From Achatina immaculata (lineage: Eukaryota; Mollusca; Gastropoda; Stylommatophora; Achatinidae), in assembly GCA_009760885.1 (NCBI GenBank), contig CM019692.1, forward strand, positions 55,445,710 through 55,509,709: DNA of 64,000 nt. The letters are read 5' to 3'. Positions 22,012 through 34,261 of this stretch are shown in pieces. The notes beneath the pieces were generated by a model that worked only from the letters and a program-made list of their open reading frames with translations, had not been told where the DNA came from and did not search any database. The first letter of the stretch is position 1. Each line of letters starts with the position of its first letter. A program made the position numbers and the translations under genes.

Positions 22012-22385
22012 ACGACCTACCGTCAGTCATTTTCATGTCCCTTGCTGAATTTTGCCTCCTTAAAAGCTCTCCTGTAGGCATCTCGGTTGTAAGCAAGATG
22101 GCCTGCTGATGATTATCAACAATGTCTTGCAGCCATCTTCGTCTTGGTCTTCTTCTCTTTCTTTTTCCCATTATGTACCCTTCCAAGACGGTCTTCTCTA
22201 GATTATCATGACGTTTAATGTGTCCAAAGTATTTAAGTTTTCTCTCTTTAATCCTCTTTACTAGCCAGCCTTCTTCAATATTAAGTTCTTGTAGTATGGA
22301 TATATTTGTTCTTTTTTGTGTCCATGATTCTTGAAGAACTCTTCTCTAGCATTTACATTCAAAAGCCATTTATGTGAACGACCTA
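22012..22385 (-). mobile_element. LINE family A fragment, minus strand
   Basis: Reading downward from 22385: HINGFEC, SWTQKRTNISILQELNIEEG, LKYFGHIKRHDNLEKTVLEG, YIMGKRKRRRPRRRWLQDIV, then a deletion that removes the QMDA segment and shifts the frame before the KFSKGHENE-like ending near 22020. 5'-truncated at about 22385. Confidence 0.87.
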
Positions 22386-23106
22386 CACATTCCACTATTT
22401 CAGCGCAAGGAAACAAAAAGTGGAAAACTTGAGAATCGGAAAAAGTCAAAGTGCAACGTGAACAATTAATTGTCTAGAAACCATTGCGTATAGTAGTCAG
22501 TTTAACATTTCCGGAGACACTGCAATTATAGAAAATCTGCTCTTTCCTTTAACTAAGCTGTAGAAATTCATATAATAACTGGAGGGAAAAACATGAGAAA
22601 TGTTCACTGGGAATGGAGCTTTGGTAATGTACACATGGCTGGTGTCTTTCGTATTGGCAGACTTTATTTAAAGATGCGAATGTTTTTGGTGTTTCTGGAC
22701 ATATTGAATGGAGAAAGTATCTTGTCAGTGTTTCGCCTATTAGCACCTGGCTCTGTTCATTAGCTCAAGAAAGAAAGAAGAGTTTGCCTGGAAACCCATG
22801 AAGTGGTGAGGAGAACTATAAAATAAGGATACAATTAAACTTTTAAAGAGTATTATCATTGCATTCATGCACGCCCATAGCTTTTTTGTTTAGATCTGCC
22901 AGTTAGAAAGGAAGATCTCATCACGGTTCAAGCACTCCATAGCACCAGCTAGACCAATGAAGAACGGAAGCAGCAGAGGCTTTAGTTACGGGAACAGAAT
23001 CCATTACCAGCAGCGTGAGAAGTCCCTGTTACATGTAGTCTGCAATTCTCTCTGCACATGAGAGGAAAAAACTCGGCACCCAGTTCGTAGCGTTACTCCT
23101 CTGTTT
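22386..23106. other. spacer
   Basis: No recognised gene or element. Slightly GC-richer around 22910-23100. Confidence 0.4.
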
Positions 23107-23305
23107 TTCTTTCCTTCTACTATGTCGTTGTAGGATTTAGCGTCACAGCCACTGACTCTCCTTCTGCTATGTCGTTGTAGGATTTAGCGTCACAGCCACT
23201 GAGTCTCCTTCTACTATGTCTTTGTAGGATTTAGCGTCACAGCCACTGACTCTCCTTCTACTATGTCGTTGTAGGATTTAGCGTCACAGCCACTGACTCT
23301 CCTGA
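23107..23305. repeat. 47-bp minisatellite, 4 copies
   Basis: GACTCTCCTTCTACTATGTC plus GTTGTAGGATTTAGCGTCAC plus AGCCACT. The four copies are nearly identical. Confidence 0.94.
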
Positions 23306-23889
23306 GCCGATACCACAGAAAAGGCTAGCCGCTTAATACCAGCGTTTAGACATGATATAACTGCACTTAAATGAACATGCTATGGATGATAGGATAACAT
23401 TATTATTATTATTATTATCATTATTAGTTTTTAATCCATCTGAAATTTTGCAACATTATCTGTGGATGGTTTGACAAGAACATCTATTAGTGAAAATATA
23501 AAGCATCTCAGTATCTTCTCTTGTAATATACGGAAATGTGGTTCATAGAAAAGAGGAAGTGATTAAAGTATGAAAGTCTGATCTTAAATAGCCGACATAG
23601 TATACTCTTATGCTGAAGAAAATCTGTGAAGTCACCGAAAGATCCAACCCATCTTTTTGAAAATAAAGTTTGTTGATTAGTTTTCGTTACTTTATAATAT
23701 TTTAACTGTCTCTTTATCCCCCTCTCTTTCCATCTAAAACATTTTAAAATTTCTCCCACCCCCATTTATTATATTATTGATTTCTCTCTTGCACATCTAA
23801 TCTTGATCAGACTATTGTTTGTTGTTTTAACCGGATTACATTTTAGCCATTGTTTTCTCTTGCACATTTCTTGAAATGTTCTCGAAATC

Positions 23890-24306
23890 ACTCGCCTCAC
23901 CTTTGTGGACAAGCCTTAACTATGCGCAGAAACCTCACCTCTGCGCACAAGCCTCACTTCTGCGCACAAGCCTCACCTCTGCGGACAAGCCTCACCTCTG
24001 CGGACAAGCCTCACCTCTGCGCATAAGCGTCATCTTAGTGCACAAGCCTCACTCCTGCGGACAAGTCTTACCTCTGCGCACAAACCTCACCTCTGTGCAC
24101 AGGCCTCACCTCTGCGCACAAGCCTCACCTCTGCGCACAAGCCTCACTCCTGCGGACAAGTCTTACCTCTGCGCACAAGCCTCACCTCTGCGCACAAGCC
24201 TCACTTCTGCGCACAGGCCTCACCTTTGCGCACAAGCCTCACTTCTGCGCACAAGTCTCACCTTTGCGCACAAGCCTCACCTCCGCGCACAAGCCTCACC
24301 TCTGCG
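23890..24306. repeat. 19-bp minisatellite, about 21 copies
   Basis: CCTCACCTCTGCGCACAAG repeats every 19 bp. GCGCACAAG and GCGGACAAG variants are interspersed, and a short block (ACTCCTGCGGACAAGTCTT) is repeated, showing block duplication. Because 19 is not a multiple of three, all phases are traversed, and the 159-codon frame with a 19-residue period is an artefact. Confidence 0.95.
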
Positions 24307-26589
24307 AGTTGATATGTTCATCGTCTGTCCACTCACACGCTGCAGTGTTGTCTGACCTGGAAGTATCAAGCTACCAAAACGGTCACACTCCAGCTCCTTA
24401 GTACTTGGGGGGGGGGGGGAACGCTGACGTAAATGAAGCGACGGTTCACCAAAAAACGTTTTTTGTAAAGCAAGAGAGCGTCATGCCCGCCGCCATCTCT
24501 GTGGATAAGCTTCATTTATTCTCAGATCCTAAGCTATGCATGAAAGAGAACTGAGGGGAAACATATCAGAAACAGGAAAATCAAAAAAAAATGTAGAACT
24601 CTTATTAATTATTATAAGAGAAGCGAATCCATAACTACTGAGTTACTGAGCAATGGAAACACACAGAAGGGGTAAACGCTGAAAACGGAATGCAACTGTC
24701 TGTGCCAAACGTGGGCTTTTTTTGCATCCCTTGTGGAGTAAGAAACTGAAAGGAGGGTGTAATCCAATCATTCTGAGAGCCAAAAGATGCCAGTCACCTA
24801 TCAGTCGCCTTTCCCTTATTGATTAAAATGGCTTCCATGCTGGACCTTGCAGGTCTCGAGATAACGGTTTTATATTTTTGTTTGTTTTCTTCCACGGTTT
24901 AAGCAACTGTATTTTAGTTTTCCTAATGGAACAGTTTTTTTGTTGTCCTTCCCTTCAACTATCCTTCTCCCTTTCCATGGATGCAACAGCTCGGGTTGAT
25001 ATCACAAACAATGACTTCAGTATCCTCTAACAAAAGCCAGCGGGTACGAAGTCGCTGTAAGTTTTGTTGTGTCACTGTCGATGTTTGGCTAATAGGAAGT
25101 TTGCTCGCTGTAAATCCATAGATCATAAATATAACACGTTTTAGACGTGAGAGAAAGGGAACATAAAATAGGAAGAGAACGACCAAGACTCGATGGACGG
25201 ATAGAACGATCAACGGCCAAGCCACGAGAGGACTCCTATCAAAGTCCATGACCTCCAGCCACGATCATTCTCTCGCCATTTTTTCTTTCTGTCACGCACA
25301 ACTTTTTTGTATTTTATCCCAGGCTAACCACACAAAACTCTGCTGTATCATTCTACGATTCCTGTTGCCGTACTAGTTGCTTCACTGCAATTAATACAAT
25401 GTCGATCTACGATGATGCCTGTACCGATGTTAAGTGTCCTTAGCACAGATTTCACGACAGCCTTCCATGTTCCCAGATCTTGCTGATAGAAGATATGTAG
25501 GATTCAGTGTAGACGGCCCACGAAGCTTATGTCCGGATGATGAGTCCAACTTCACTAGCCTCAAGGGTCACAGCTGTATGCGGAAATCGAGTGGAAAGCC
25601 GATTCTAAATCAACTCATTTTTGTTAACTGACAAAAATATGAGAAAAAGTTAAATACGAAGAAAGGGCGAATTGATTGCTTTTAATTAGCTTTACAGATC
25701 TTTTAAAATTGTTTTAACATGTTTGCATGTTTTTGTTATTTATGATCAAATAAGTTACATTTCAGTAATGAAATCCCAGTTCTCCATTCTGAACATTTCT
25801 TATACTTTTTTCTTATACCTTTTTCATATACATTTTCCTTACACCTTTATCTAACACCTTTACCGTACCTTTCCCTTACCGTCTCGATACAGTTTTGTGA
25901 GTATGACTGACAGAATTTTTACCCATCTACAAACAGAAAGAAAGCCACAGTTCATACATACAGTCATTTCTGAAAATAAAATGCAACCAGTACAGGGCGA
26001 GACAGCTAGACACTCAACAGCATTGATGACAGAATCAAGGACTTTACAAGCATAGTCAGCAAAAGATGAACATAGTTGTTACTTACGTCTTATAGAAATA
26101 AAACTGGGCAGCACAACTGAAACCCACAAATATTACTTTAAAAAATATTACCACTGGCGAAATTGAAAAGGCTTACGCAAAATTTAGTGAAGACGATTTG
26201 ATGAAGGGCTAGGGAAAAAAAATGGCTAAAATAACATTATTTTGACAGAATACAGCTTACGTGAAACAGTGATGAGTTCAAGTGTCGCTGCAGGGTGAAA
26301 TGAAATGGAAGGACCAGACGGTGAGAACACATTAAAGCACGCACAAGCATCCCCGGACATGGATGACATGATACCACACGGAGGATTACCAAGAGAATGT
26401 CAGCGGCTGTAATAGAAATATAATGAAGTGTCATCATGTAGAGATGTGGCAGACGCCTCTTAGCCCATTTCTGCCTCTCTCTTGGAGAGTTTTGAATCAG
26501 AAGAACATCGCGTGTTGGCGGTGTCTGTTAGACGTCACCTTAGATGTCATCTGACCGCGTCTGAATTTCAGAAAAAATTTTTCAAGGAT
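24307..26589. other. long spacer with G-run and weak frames
   Basis: Contains a G12 run at 24408. A 96-codon hydrophobic minus frame (24959-25249) and a 65-codon plus frame (25434-25631) are present. I found no motif that would make either a gene. Nothing else recognised. Confidence 0.35.
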
Positions 26590-26997
26590 GCAGTTCCCAA
26601 TATATACATCGTAATGTTATGTGGATACGAAGCATGGGCAATAAGCAAGAGCACTCAACATTCACTGGAAGCGGCGGAGATGTGGTTTCTAAGAACAACG
26701 TTGAGACTACCACGGACAGCCAAGAAAACAAACGAACAGGTTCTAACTGAGACTCGGTAGAAAAGAGAAATTATGGCAAAAATTTAGAATGCGAAAATCC
26801 AGATTTGTGGAACATGTTCTGAGAAGAGCCAAACTAGGACACCTGGTGATAACGGGAAAACTGGAGGGACAGAGAAAGATACAATATATTTAACAGACTA
26901 AAAGAGTGGCAATTGTTCAATACACATTTTATAGAAAGAGTGAAGGATGGATGATTAAGGAAATCAATGAGGACTAACATCTGATAGGCAAGCACGA
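26590..26997 (+). mobile_element. LINE family E ORF2 C-terminus, second copy
   Basis: It encodes YIVMLCGYEAWAISKSTQHS, LEAAEMWFLRTTLRLPRTAK, KTNEQVLTETR and stop at 26760, then frame-broken remnants of the RRHKLEH..GKL and WQLFNTHFIERVKDG region. The W-A-I-S-K...AEMWFLR pattern is the conserved stretch after the RT domain. It ends where the Tigger element starts (TA at 26998). Confidence 0.82.
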
Positions 26998-26999
26998 TA

Positions 27000-27788
27000 C
27001 ACAGCGGGCCCTTAGAAGTCGAACATAATCCGTTCCAGGATGCACTACGACTTTCAGATTGTTCTATCTTCGAATTTAATTTCCTGATAAGAAATAATGT
27101 AAATTGAATGAATCCGTTCAAGACCCCCAAAATTTACCTATTATAAAACATTTTAAATACAAATATTGGTTGTTTAAACCTGTATAATAATGCTAATACG
27201 CATTAAAACATACATTAACACTATGAAATTGTTAATAATGGCACTACCTTGCATTTATCCAAACCATCAAAACGTATCTACTTCTGGGGATCTTCTACTG
27301 GTATAGGATGTTACCCCTTTCGCGACATTAGCAGTTTTAATTGCTTCTATGTTCTTTAGTATGATCGATATGGTCGACTTGTCCATCTCACAGTCAACAA
27401 CCAGCTCCAATACACGAGCATCACTTTCCCATTTAGTGATAAGTTCCTTTTTTAGTTGTATCGTGGTTATTACATTATTCCTTTTAGGCATTGGTAACAT
27501 CCCTTGGTGCAGTTATGAATGCATTATTTTAAAGATAACAGGAAAAAAATTTTTTAAAAATCACACAAAAAAACCTTGGAAAATACACACCGAATTTTGT
27601 AGATGATCACCGAACCGTAGTAGGGGGAGAACTGACCACGCGATTCTTTGTTTCAGTTTCGGTGGCTGCTTTTGTCTTGGTCGACTTTCGAATTCGTTTT
27701 CACGATTCATACCGGGTTTCCTTGGAATATTTTGGTCGTGTTTCAAATTGTTCGAGTATCAAACCGTCCGACTTTCGAGGGCCCATTG
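27000..27788 (-). mobile_element. Tigger/pogo-type DNA transposon, internally deleted
   Basis: The termini are inverted: GGGCCCTTAGAAGTCGAAC on the left and, on the opposite strand at the right, GGGCCCTCGAAAGTCGGAC, each next to a TA (26998-26999, 27789-27790). On the minus strand 27500-27267 encodes MPKRNNVITTIQLKKELITK, DKSTISIILKNIEAIK and ANVAKGVTS, the N-terminal CENP-B/psq helix-turn-helix of Tigger transposases. The DDE catalytic domain is absent, so the 789-bp element could only be mobilised in trans. A stop follows EVDTF. Confidence 0.85.
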
Positions 27789-27790
27789 TA

Positions 27791-28784
27791 CATGTGGGGG
27801 GGGGGGGGGGCGGAGTTTTTAAAATTGCTTTTTATTTACTGAATGTCTGCAGTTGTTCTTGCTTGAGACCTCTTCGGAACATGTTACTAGACTCACAACA
27901 ATGTGCAATTGAAAATAATATTGAACCAAATACTGTGGTACAAAATGTGCTTGAACGGGGAGAATTCATTTTGTCTAACAAATCTGAATCACTGAGATTA
28001 GACCGCGACCTACTGGGGCGCTGAAGGCAGTTTTCCATACAGCAGAGCTGGCTTTTTGGCTCTTTTTGATCCGTGTCCCAGGCGGCTGGGCTTCTAATGA
28101 CAAACTACTCGTCGATGACCTCAGCGATAGCGTGAGAGGAGCTCATTAAGCTGAGGAGCAGAAGATTTTTCTTTCCTGGATCTCTGGGTGTGAATAAAGC
28201 TCGGAGAGTGGTAAGATGTTCATCACGAGAGCAGCCAGGAGTGTCTTATCAGCGAATGCACTGAAATTTGTCTTCGTGGTGTGTTCAAATCAACAAGTGA
28301 CACTGGAATAATTTTCAGCTTTTATGGAAATAATATGTTAAGATGGTGAATTTCTTTCATTTTCCTTGGAAATTACCATGCAGGGCAGCATTTAATCCCG
28401 TCTGAACTGTGAAATAATCCTAATACTTAGACGAAAGGAACAAAAACTATTGAAATTAAATAAACTAAAAATATCCGATGGGGTTTTTTTTCGGTAAAAA
28501 GCCAAAACGAAGAAAATAGTAGATGATAAAAGACAAAGGAAAAAGCAAGGAAGAAATGGATAGATGGAGTAAAAGACACACAGGGGAAACATAACATGAC
28601 AGTCATCCAAGCCTCTCACCTTGCTTGGGAGCGATGTCTGACACTCCCCGCCACGTTAATGACAGATTAAAAAAACGAAGAAGAAGGAGGAAGGAGAAGA
28701 AGATAAAAGACTAAAAAGGCCTGCATTAGAAAGACGTGTAGAAACGAGATATGAAGTTACCAGTCACAGACTATCAATGTAAGA
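27791..28784. other. spacer with G-run and A/G-rich tail
   Basis: G13 run at 27797. An A/G-rich stretch at 28668-28715 follows CTGACACTCCCCGCCACG and could be the (GAA)n end of another LINE. This was not provable. Confidence 0.35.
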
Positions 28785-29006
28785 CATCTGCTCCTAACCT
28801 TTCTTTGGTAGTGGAGCCTATTTTGGCGTGAAAACAGCAGCCGACTCCACATTAAAACAACACCAATAAACAGAACCAAGATGATGTTAAGATGTTTCTT
28901 GTAAGTAAACCTAAGTATTTAAACATGTTTTGGATCATTTTCTGGCTCATGGACCCGTAGAAATCCTTTCTCTGACCCCCCTGGGGACCCATGTTACGAA
29001 CCACTG
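28785..29006. mobile_element. hAT-like MITE, degenerate copy
   Basis: The right end GGGGACCCATGTTACGAACCACTG parallels GGGGTCCATAG..GGTTAAGAACCAGTG of the MITE at 60240-60427. The left half shares CAATAAACAGAACCAAGATG with CAATAAACATAACCCAGAAG. The left terminus (near 28790) is badly eroded. Confidence 0.6.
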
Positions 29007-29334
29007 ATCTAAGTGTGAATGCTGCCAACTGTGGTAGGAATGAATACATCCTGAACTATCAATTCTGAAGTAACAGAACTAATAGGATCAGATAGAGGGA
29101 ACATAGCCAGAGAGACTGACTTTTCATCTCACGGTCGTAAATAACGACGTAATATACTATTACAGCCTTTACGTAAGTATGAAAAAAGAACGTATATTTA
29201 CGTCAGATCAGATCGTTGCGGTCTGTGTTGCCTTTGAACTAAATTGAAGCGAGCGAGAAACGTGGAGACGGAAGATTGTTACGACCTTTTCACTAACTGT
29301 AGCTGTTGACTAAAAATATCATCTCAACCCTTTC

Positions 29335-29766
29335 CCCTCCTATGAAACAAGTATTTTATTTTCTTGCTCTTTTTCTTGTTATTTCCTTTCTTATTTTGTC
29401 CTCTCTTTTTTGTCCTCTTTTTTGTCCTCTCTTTTTCTGTCCTCTCTTTTTTTCCTCTCTTTTTTTTGTCCTCTTTTTTGTCCTCTCTTTTTCCCTCTTC
29501 TTTTTCTTCTCCTTTTTCTTTTCTTTTTTCTTTCTTTCTGTTTAGTTTTCCACATTTTTTCCGTTTTTTTCCCTACATTTTCTTTTCGTTTTTGTCTTGT
29601 TTTCTTTATTCTTTTGATCCCTTTCTTTCCTTTTCTTTTCTGTTACTTTCTTTCCTTCCATCTCCCCCCCCCCCCCCCACATCATTCTCCGTCTGCCTCT
29701 TGTCCTTTCTCTCTTTCTTTCTTTTTTTTTCTATTCACTTTCCCTCTCATTTTTTTCATGTCTTCC

Positions 29767-29807
<41 letters not shown>

Positions 29808-29930
29808 ACTCTCTCTTCATTTCTACTACCCCCCTCTTATGTTCTCTTTTCTTCTCTTTTTTCCCTTCTCTTGTTTTGTCTTCCTTTTCCTTTCTATCCT
29901 TTTCTTCTGGCTGACATCGATGCTTTCCCT
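29335..29930. repeat. polypyrimidine tract, about 600 bp
   Basis: Almost only C and T on the plus strand: TTTTTTGTCCTCTC repeats, a C14 run near 29667, (CT)n at 29772-29802. Two overlapping frames of about 200 codons are Phe/Ser/Leu homopolymer-like and not genes. Mirror-symmetric parts could form H-DNA. Confidence 0.85.
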
Positions 29931-30269
29931 GCCACTGTGTGCGTCTGAATTTACAAAGTATACTTTCCCCAGTTACTTAAGAATTCAGTCAGTATCTGAT
30001 TCTGCCAAAAACTAATTACCGTGTTTGCACTGGAGGGAAAGCAAACAACAGAACCAACAGCTTGTTTGTGGAAGAGAAGAAAGAAGAAAAACCCAGCAGT
30101 ATATTTGATCTAAAAGTTGATCTAATTAGATTCCTGAATCCAGCTGTAACTGAAACAAAAGTTACTTTTTCTTCCTGTTTTCTGAAAACTAAAAAAAGCA
30201 AAACAAAACAGAACAAAAATTGATTTTAAAAAAATCTACACTTTGGTTCACACATCTTACAAAACCGTC

Positions 30270-30470
30270 TGGAAGTGTGAGAGATTTTGCCATGAAGTTC
30301 ATGTCTTCGAACACTTTGAGGCGCCGACTTTGAAGAACGCTGCCGTTTCTTTCAGGCTGTCAAGATCATCACACAGTTTGTCATAGGCTGGCTGCTACAG
30401 GTGATGGCCAAAAACGGCATCTCGGTTCTTAAAATGAACGGCAGCCATGTAACTGTTGCTGGGCTATCAT
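30270..30470 (-). pseudogene. coding-like minus-strand fragment, unidentified
   Basis: One minus frame reads AVHFKNRDAVFGHHL, a stop, then QPAYDKLCDDLDSLKETAAF and FKVGASKCSKT. Composition looks protein-like, with few low-complexity residues. There is no start codon, and an in-frame stop lies in the middle. Could be a decayed gene or transposon piece. I do not recognise it. Confidence 0.25.
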
Positions 30471-30619
30471 CTTGTCGGTAATGCAAGGTTTAAAATGACA
30501 AATTTTATCTATTACAATTTCCTTGCAGCAGTGTATGTGCCGGCGCAAGTACTCATGTACTTGACGAATGATACATATTAAAAAAAAACCAGCGAGTTCC
30601 AATCAAGTGAGTTCTAAAT

Positions 30620-31328
30620 TATTGACCAGTCAGTCATTTGCATGTCCCTTGCGGAACTTTGTCTCCCTAATAGCTGTCCTGTAGGCCTCTCGGTTGTAAG
30701 CAAAATGCCCTGCTGTTGATTTTGCAGATTATCAACGATGTCTTCCAGCCATCTTCGTCTTGGTCTTCCTCTCTTTCTTTTTCCTATTATGGATCCATCC
30801 AAGATGGTCTTCTATAAATTCTCATGACGTTTAATATCTCCAAAATATTAACGTTTTCTCTACCTAATCCTCTTTACTAGCCAGCCTTCTTCAAGATTAA
30901 GTTCTTGTAGTTTGGATATATTTGTTCTTTTTTGTGTCCATGATATCTGAAGGACTCTTCTGTAGCATTTACATTCAAAGTTATTTATGTGTGTGTCAGA
31001 TGTTTTGTTAAGTGACCAGGTATATGTTGCGACGGGAAAGATGCATGCCCTTAAAAATCTTAATTTTGTAGTTCTGTCTGTTCCTCTCTACAGCTTCTTT
31101 AGTTTTTTTTTACTTTCTGAAGAGCGATAGATGTCCTCCTTCTAATTTCCCTCATTGTATCTCCGTTATTAGTTAGTAATGATCCAAGATATTAAAAAAA
31201 TCTCCACCTCTACCAATTTTTCCTCACTGATAAATATTTCAGCTGCCTTATTTGTTTTGCCAGTTGTCATCAATTTAGTTTTCTTCGCTTTAAGATAGAG
31301 GTTTTGTTCTTCACTATTCTTATATTGA
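30620..31328 (-). mobile_element. LINE family A, longest copy, minus strand
   Basis: Read from 31328 downward: LKAKKTKLMTTGKTNKAAEI (the segment just after the RT catalytic box), LTNNGDTMREI-like in a shifted frame, KLRFLRACIFPVATYTWSL, NFECKCYRRVLQISWTQKRT, KRKRGRPRRRWLEDIVDNLQ, and a frame-shifted KFRKGHAND ending near 30630. At least five stops or shifts, so inactive. It supplies the unmutated FECKC codon that is a stop in the 46.7-kb copy. Confidence 0.9.
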
Positions 31329-32734
31329 CCAGCGCAGCGTAATGGTTGAAAATATGCAGGAGCAAAGCTTCATCCAAGAAAAGAAAGAAAACAGGTAACA
31401 TTTGGTCTTTAGCCCTGTTAGGAAGACTTCCTCTAGGTGAAAGCAAAACCAATGAAACTACTTTATAAAAGAATACCGAAACAAGTGTCCTTACAGATGT
31501 GCAACAGAACGTAGCGTGATAGCGCAAAGGAAATACGCCATTTAGCAATTAATCAATTATTTCGTGACATTAATCACAGTTAATACCAGGCTTTCCGAGA
31601 AACCAGCAACATTAGCGATTTTGAACATGAAAAGAAAAGAGTCGAACTTTTTTTTATTCATTGTGGATATCCTTTAATCTGCAGCGAGGTTCAGCTCCGT
31701 AATATAATGAAAAAAAAACCCTTCTCCGAGGTATTGTGTAGTTGACGTGCAGATAAATTTCAGCTCTCTTGTGAACGCCAATTCCGTGCCATAACATTCT
31801 CCTGACATTTTACAGAGATGAGGAACTTAAGTTCTGTAGATTAGATCAAAGATTTACCTGAATCCGACACCGCTCAGGTGAACCCCGTCATTGTTTGTTT
31901 GTCTTAGAGACGCCTAATTTACTGGTTTCCGGCGTTTCAAGAAAACATTCAATCGCGCAGTAGCAGGTTCGGACTGGTAGCGATAAAACTCACCATAAAT
32001 ATTTAATTGTATGCTATATGTTAATTACCGAAAATGATTCAGATTCAACATATAACTAAGGGTATATGGTGTTATTTGGCCATAGTTGGGCGGATCTGTT
32101 CACCAGAAGATCATATAAACGACATAAAAGCCAAAATTTAAAGTACTTTGGCTTTTATGGCGATGTATGATAATACACTAGAAAGTGATACTGGAGAGAA
32201 CAGATTGTATGGAGGTTCTCCCAACGGAGTACACATTGTTTGATTTTAAAAAGAAATTGACTCCACAGTAAAATATCAATCAATTTATTTCTCTCCAGTA
32301 TCGAACGCAAACGTTCATGAGAACGCACTGTCCTAGCTCCCTCAATCTCCTCAGTTCTTCTAATCAGCCAAAACAACTCGCAATGCAAATAATCTTGATT
32401 TCCTTTCAATAGTCCCTAGATCAAAACATGTATGTTGCAGTCCTTCCGTGCTGAACCAGTACTCACTACCAACCAAACATACAACTATCTACTCACTGCG
32501 ACTCGCCCTATCTTGGAGTGCCTGTCGCCATATTTGTTCCAGCTAAACGTCTTACAGGCATCTTCCCGCCGATCTGAGTCCCAGGGTGGTCAATCGAATT
32601 TTGCTTAACAATCTTCAGCGCTTGTTATCACTAACCTTCTCGAGAATTCGATGATAAATATCTTATATCGCAGGTCCGGGCTCAGCCAGTCCAACCGACA
32701 AAAAATGCTCATGACTACTTTGACCCCTCTCTCT
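31329..32734. other. spacer
   Basis: AT-rich in the first half, GC-richer at 32280-32680 (possible old repeat). No motif-bearing frame found. An 84-codon minus frame at 32155-32409 is unassigned. Confidence 0.35.
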
Positions 32735-33275
32735 CTCACACACTCAAGCCCATGAAAGCATACTTCCCATCTGTCTCTCACACACTCAAGCCCATGAAAG
32801 CATACTTCCCATCAGTCTCTCACACACTCAAGCCCATGAAAGCATACTTCCCATCAGTCTCTCACTCATACTTCCCATTATTCTCTCACACACTCAAGCC
32901 CATGATATCATACTTCCCATCAGTCTCTCACTCATACTTCCCATTATTCTCTCACACACTCAAGCCCATGATATCATACTTCCCATCAGTCTCTCATTCA
33001 TACTTCCCATTATTCTCTCACACACTCAAGCCCATGATATCATACTTCCTATTAGTCTCTCACTCATACTTCCCATTATTCCCTCACACACTCAAGCCCA
33101 TGATATCATACTTCCCATCAGTCTCTCACTCATACTTCCCATTATTCTCTCACACACTCAAGCCCATGATATCATACTTCCCATCAGTCTCTCATTCATA
33201 CTTCCCATTATTCTCTCACACACTCAAGCCCATGATATCATACTTCCTATCAGTCTCTCTCACTCAGTCGGGTTC
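32735..33275. repeat. 42/66-bp compound minisatellite
   Basis: It starts with three 42-bp units (CACTCAAGCCCATGAAAGCA, TACTTCCCATCAGTCTCTCA) and then switches to six 66-bp units that add a TCATACTTCCCATTATTCTC segment. This segment is itself a partial copy of the unit. Both periods are multiples of three, which gives a 178-codon frame with 14- and 22-residue repeats. The frame has no signal peptide or other feature and is most likely an artefact. Confidence 0.94.
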
Positions 33276-33944
33276 TTCTTTTTATTAACCCTTTGAAAGA
33301 TGAGAGGAAACGAATAGCAGGACTCTAGCGGAAAGAATAGACGACATTGTGAAGGCAAGAATACTGAAAATAAACCTACAGATTCAGTGTTGCTACCTGG
33401 ACAGTAGCGTCTGTGTGAGATAGTTGTGAGACTTAGGTCCAAATACGTTTAATGTTTAACTGAACAAAAACATCATTTCTTCCTTTTACGTCTCTTCTGT
33501 AGAGGGGTGTACACAGCAGAGTTTGTTCTAAAAAAATTGAGAGATTAGTTTTCATCTGCTTTAAGAAAGAAAATTATATTACCGTTAATCTTAAATGTTT
33601 AAATGTTGGAGAATTTTTTAATTCTGTTTATATCCCTCTGTTCTGCTCACCTTTATTTTATGAGTTCCGCTTCCTCTTCTATCTCGATATAATTAGTTTA
33701 ATGAAGTTGTTTCTTCATTCATTTTGCGTCGTTAATCAGTTTGTTCGTTTGTAGATTTTAATCATACAAGAAACTGATAAAGCTCTGTCAAGTCTCTGTG
33801 GAGACACGGAACGGATACCATGTTTAATGTCTACGTAGTCCTTGACCTGTTGGCACATTGCCCGGTGATATGTCGAATCGCAGTAATATGTACTACGAAT
33901 CACGCCTGACTGTCTTTCCTTTCCTATGTCCAAAAAAAAAAAAC
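33276..33944. other. spacer
   Basis: No element ends or motif-bearing frames seen. Confidence 0.4.
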
Positions 33945-34062
33945 AGTCAGGTACCCGTTTCTACTTCTAGGCTGACTGGACCACTCTGGCCAGAGTCGAA
34001 TCACAGACCCTCAGCATGAAAGGACAAGAGCGCTAACCACTTTGCCACTCACAAGCCTAATT
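33945..34062 (-). mobile_element. SINE-type tRNA-like fragment, minus strand
   Basis: The minus strand has GTGGCAAAGTGGTTAGCGCT (A box) and GTCTGTGATTCGACTCTGG (B box, about 34 bp further), as in tRNA-derived SINE heads. The body is short, ending near 33945 in an A-run on the plus strand. A true tRNA gene is unlikely because no cloverleaf closing stem is apparent. Confidence 0.62.
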
Positions 34063-34261
34063 GACTTTCATTTGCCCTCGTAACACATCTTTCGGGCGAA
34101 CTGTTGGAACGCTGCAGCTAATTTCAGATTGTTCTGTCATGAGAGATCTTTCCATTTTTTAAATTAAGACCGGCCTATAATTTCACAGTGACTTCGAGAT
34201 CGCATCTTTTTGTCATTTGCTGGTTTCCTCACTTCTCTCGGGTTCAGATATTCTGTTTGCG

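Noticed and set aside
23876..24355. 159-codon frame with a 19-residue repeat (LRTSLTSADKPHLCGQASP-like)
   Set aside because: A 19-bp tandem unit read through all phases; open only because the unit has no stop in any phase.
24959..25249. Hydrophobic minus frame (SVHRVLVVLFLFYVPFLSRL) resembling a receptor transmembrane segment
   Set aside because: Only one helix-like stretch, a stop four codons upstream of the ATG, and a following sequence unlike a receptor; probably chance or LINE debris.
29364..30015. Plus frames of 194 and 201 codons rich in Phe, Ser, Leu
   Set aside because: Homopyrimidine DNA encodes such residues automatically; not a membrane protein.
32752..33288. 178-codon frame with SHTLKPMISYFPSVSHSYFP repeats
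   Set aside because: Compound 42/66-bp minisatellite; no signal peptide, no other domain, and the reading frame ends with the array.
33945..34062. Functional tRNA gene
   Set aside because: A and B boxes are recognisable, but I find no paired acceptor stem and the sequence continues as a SINE body.
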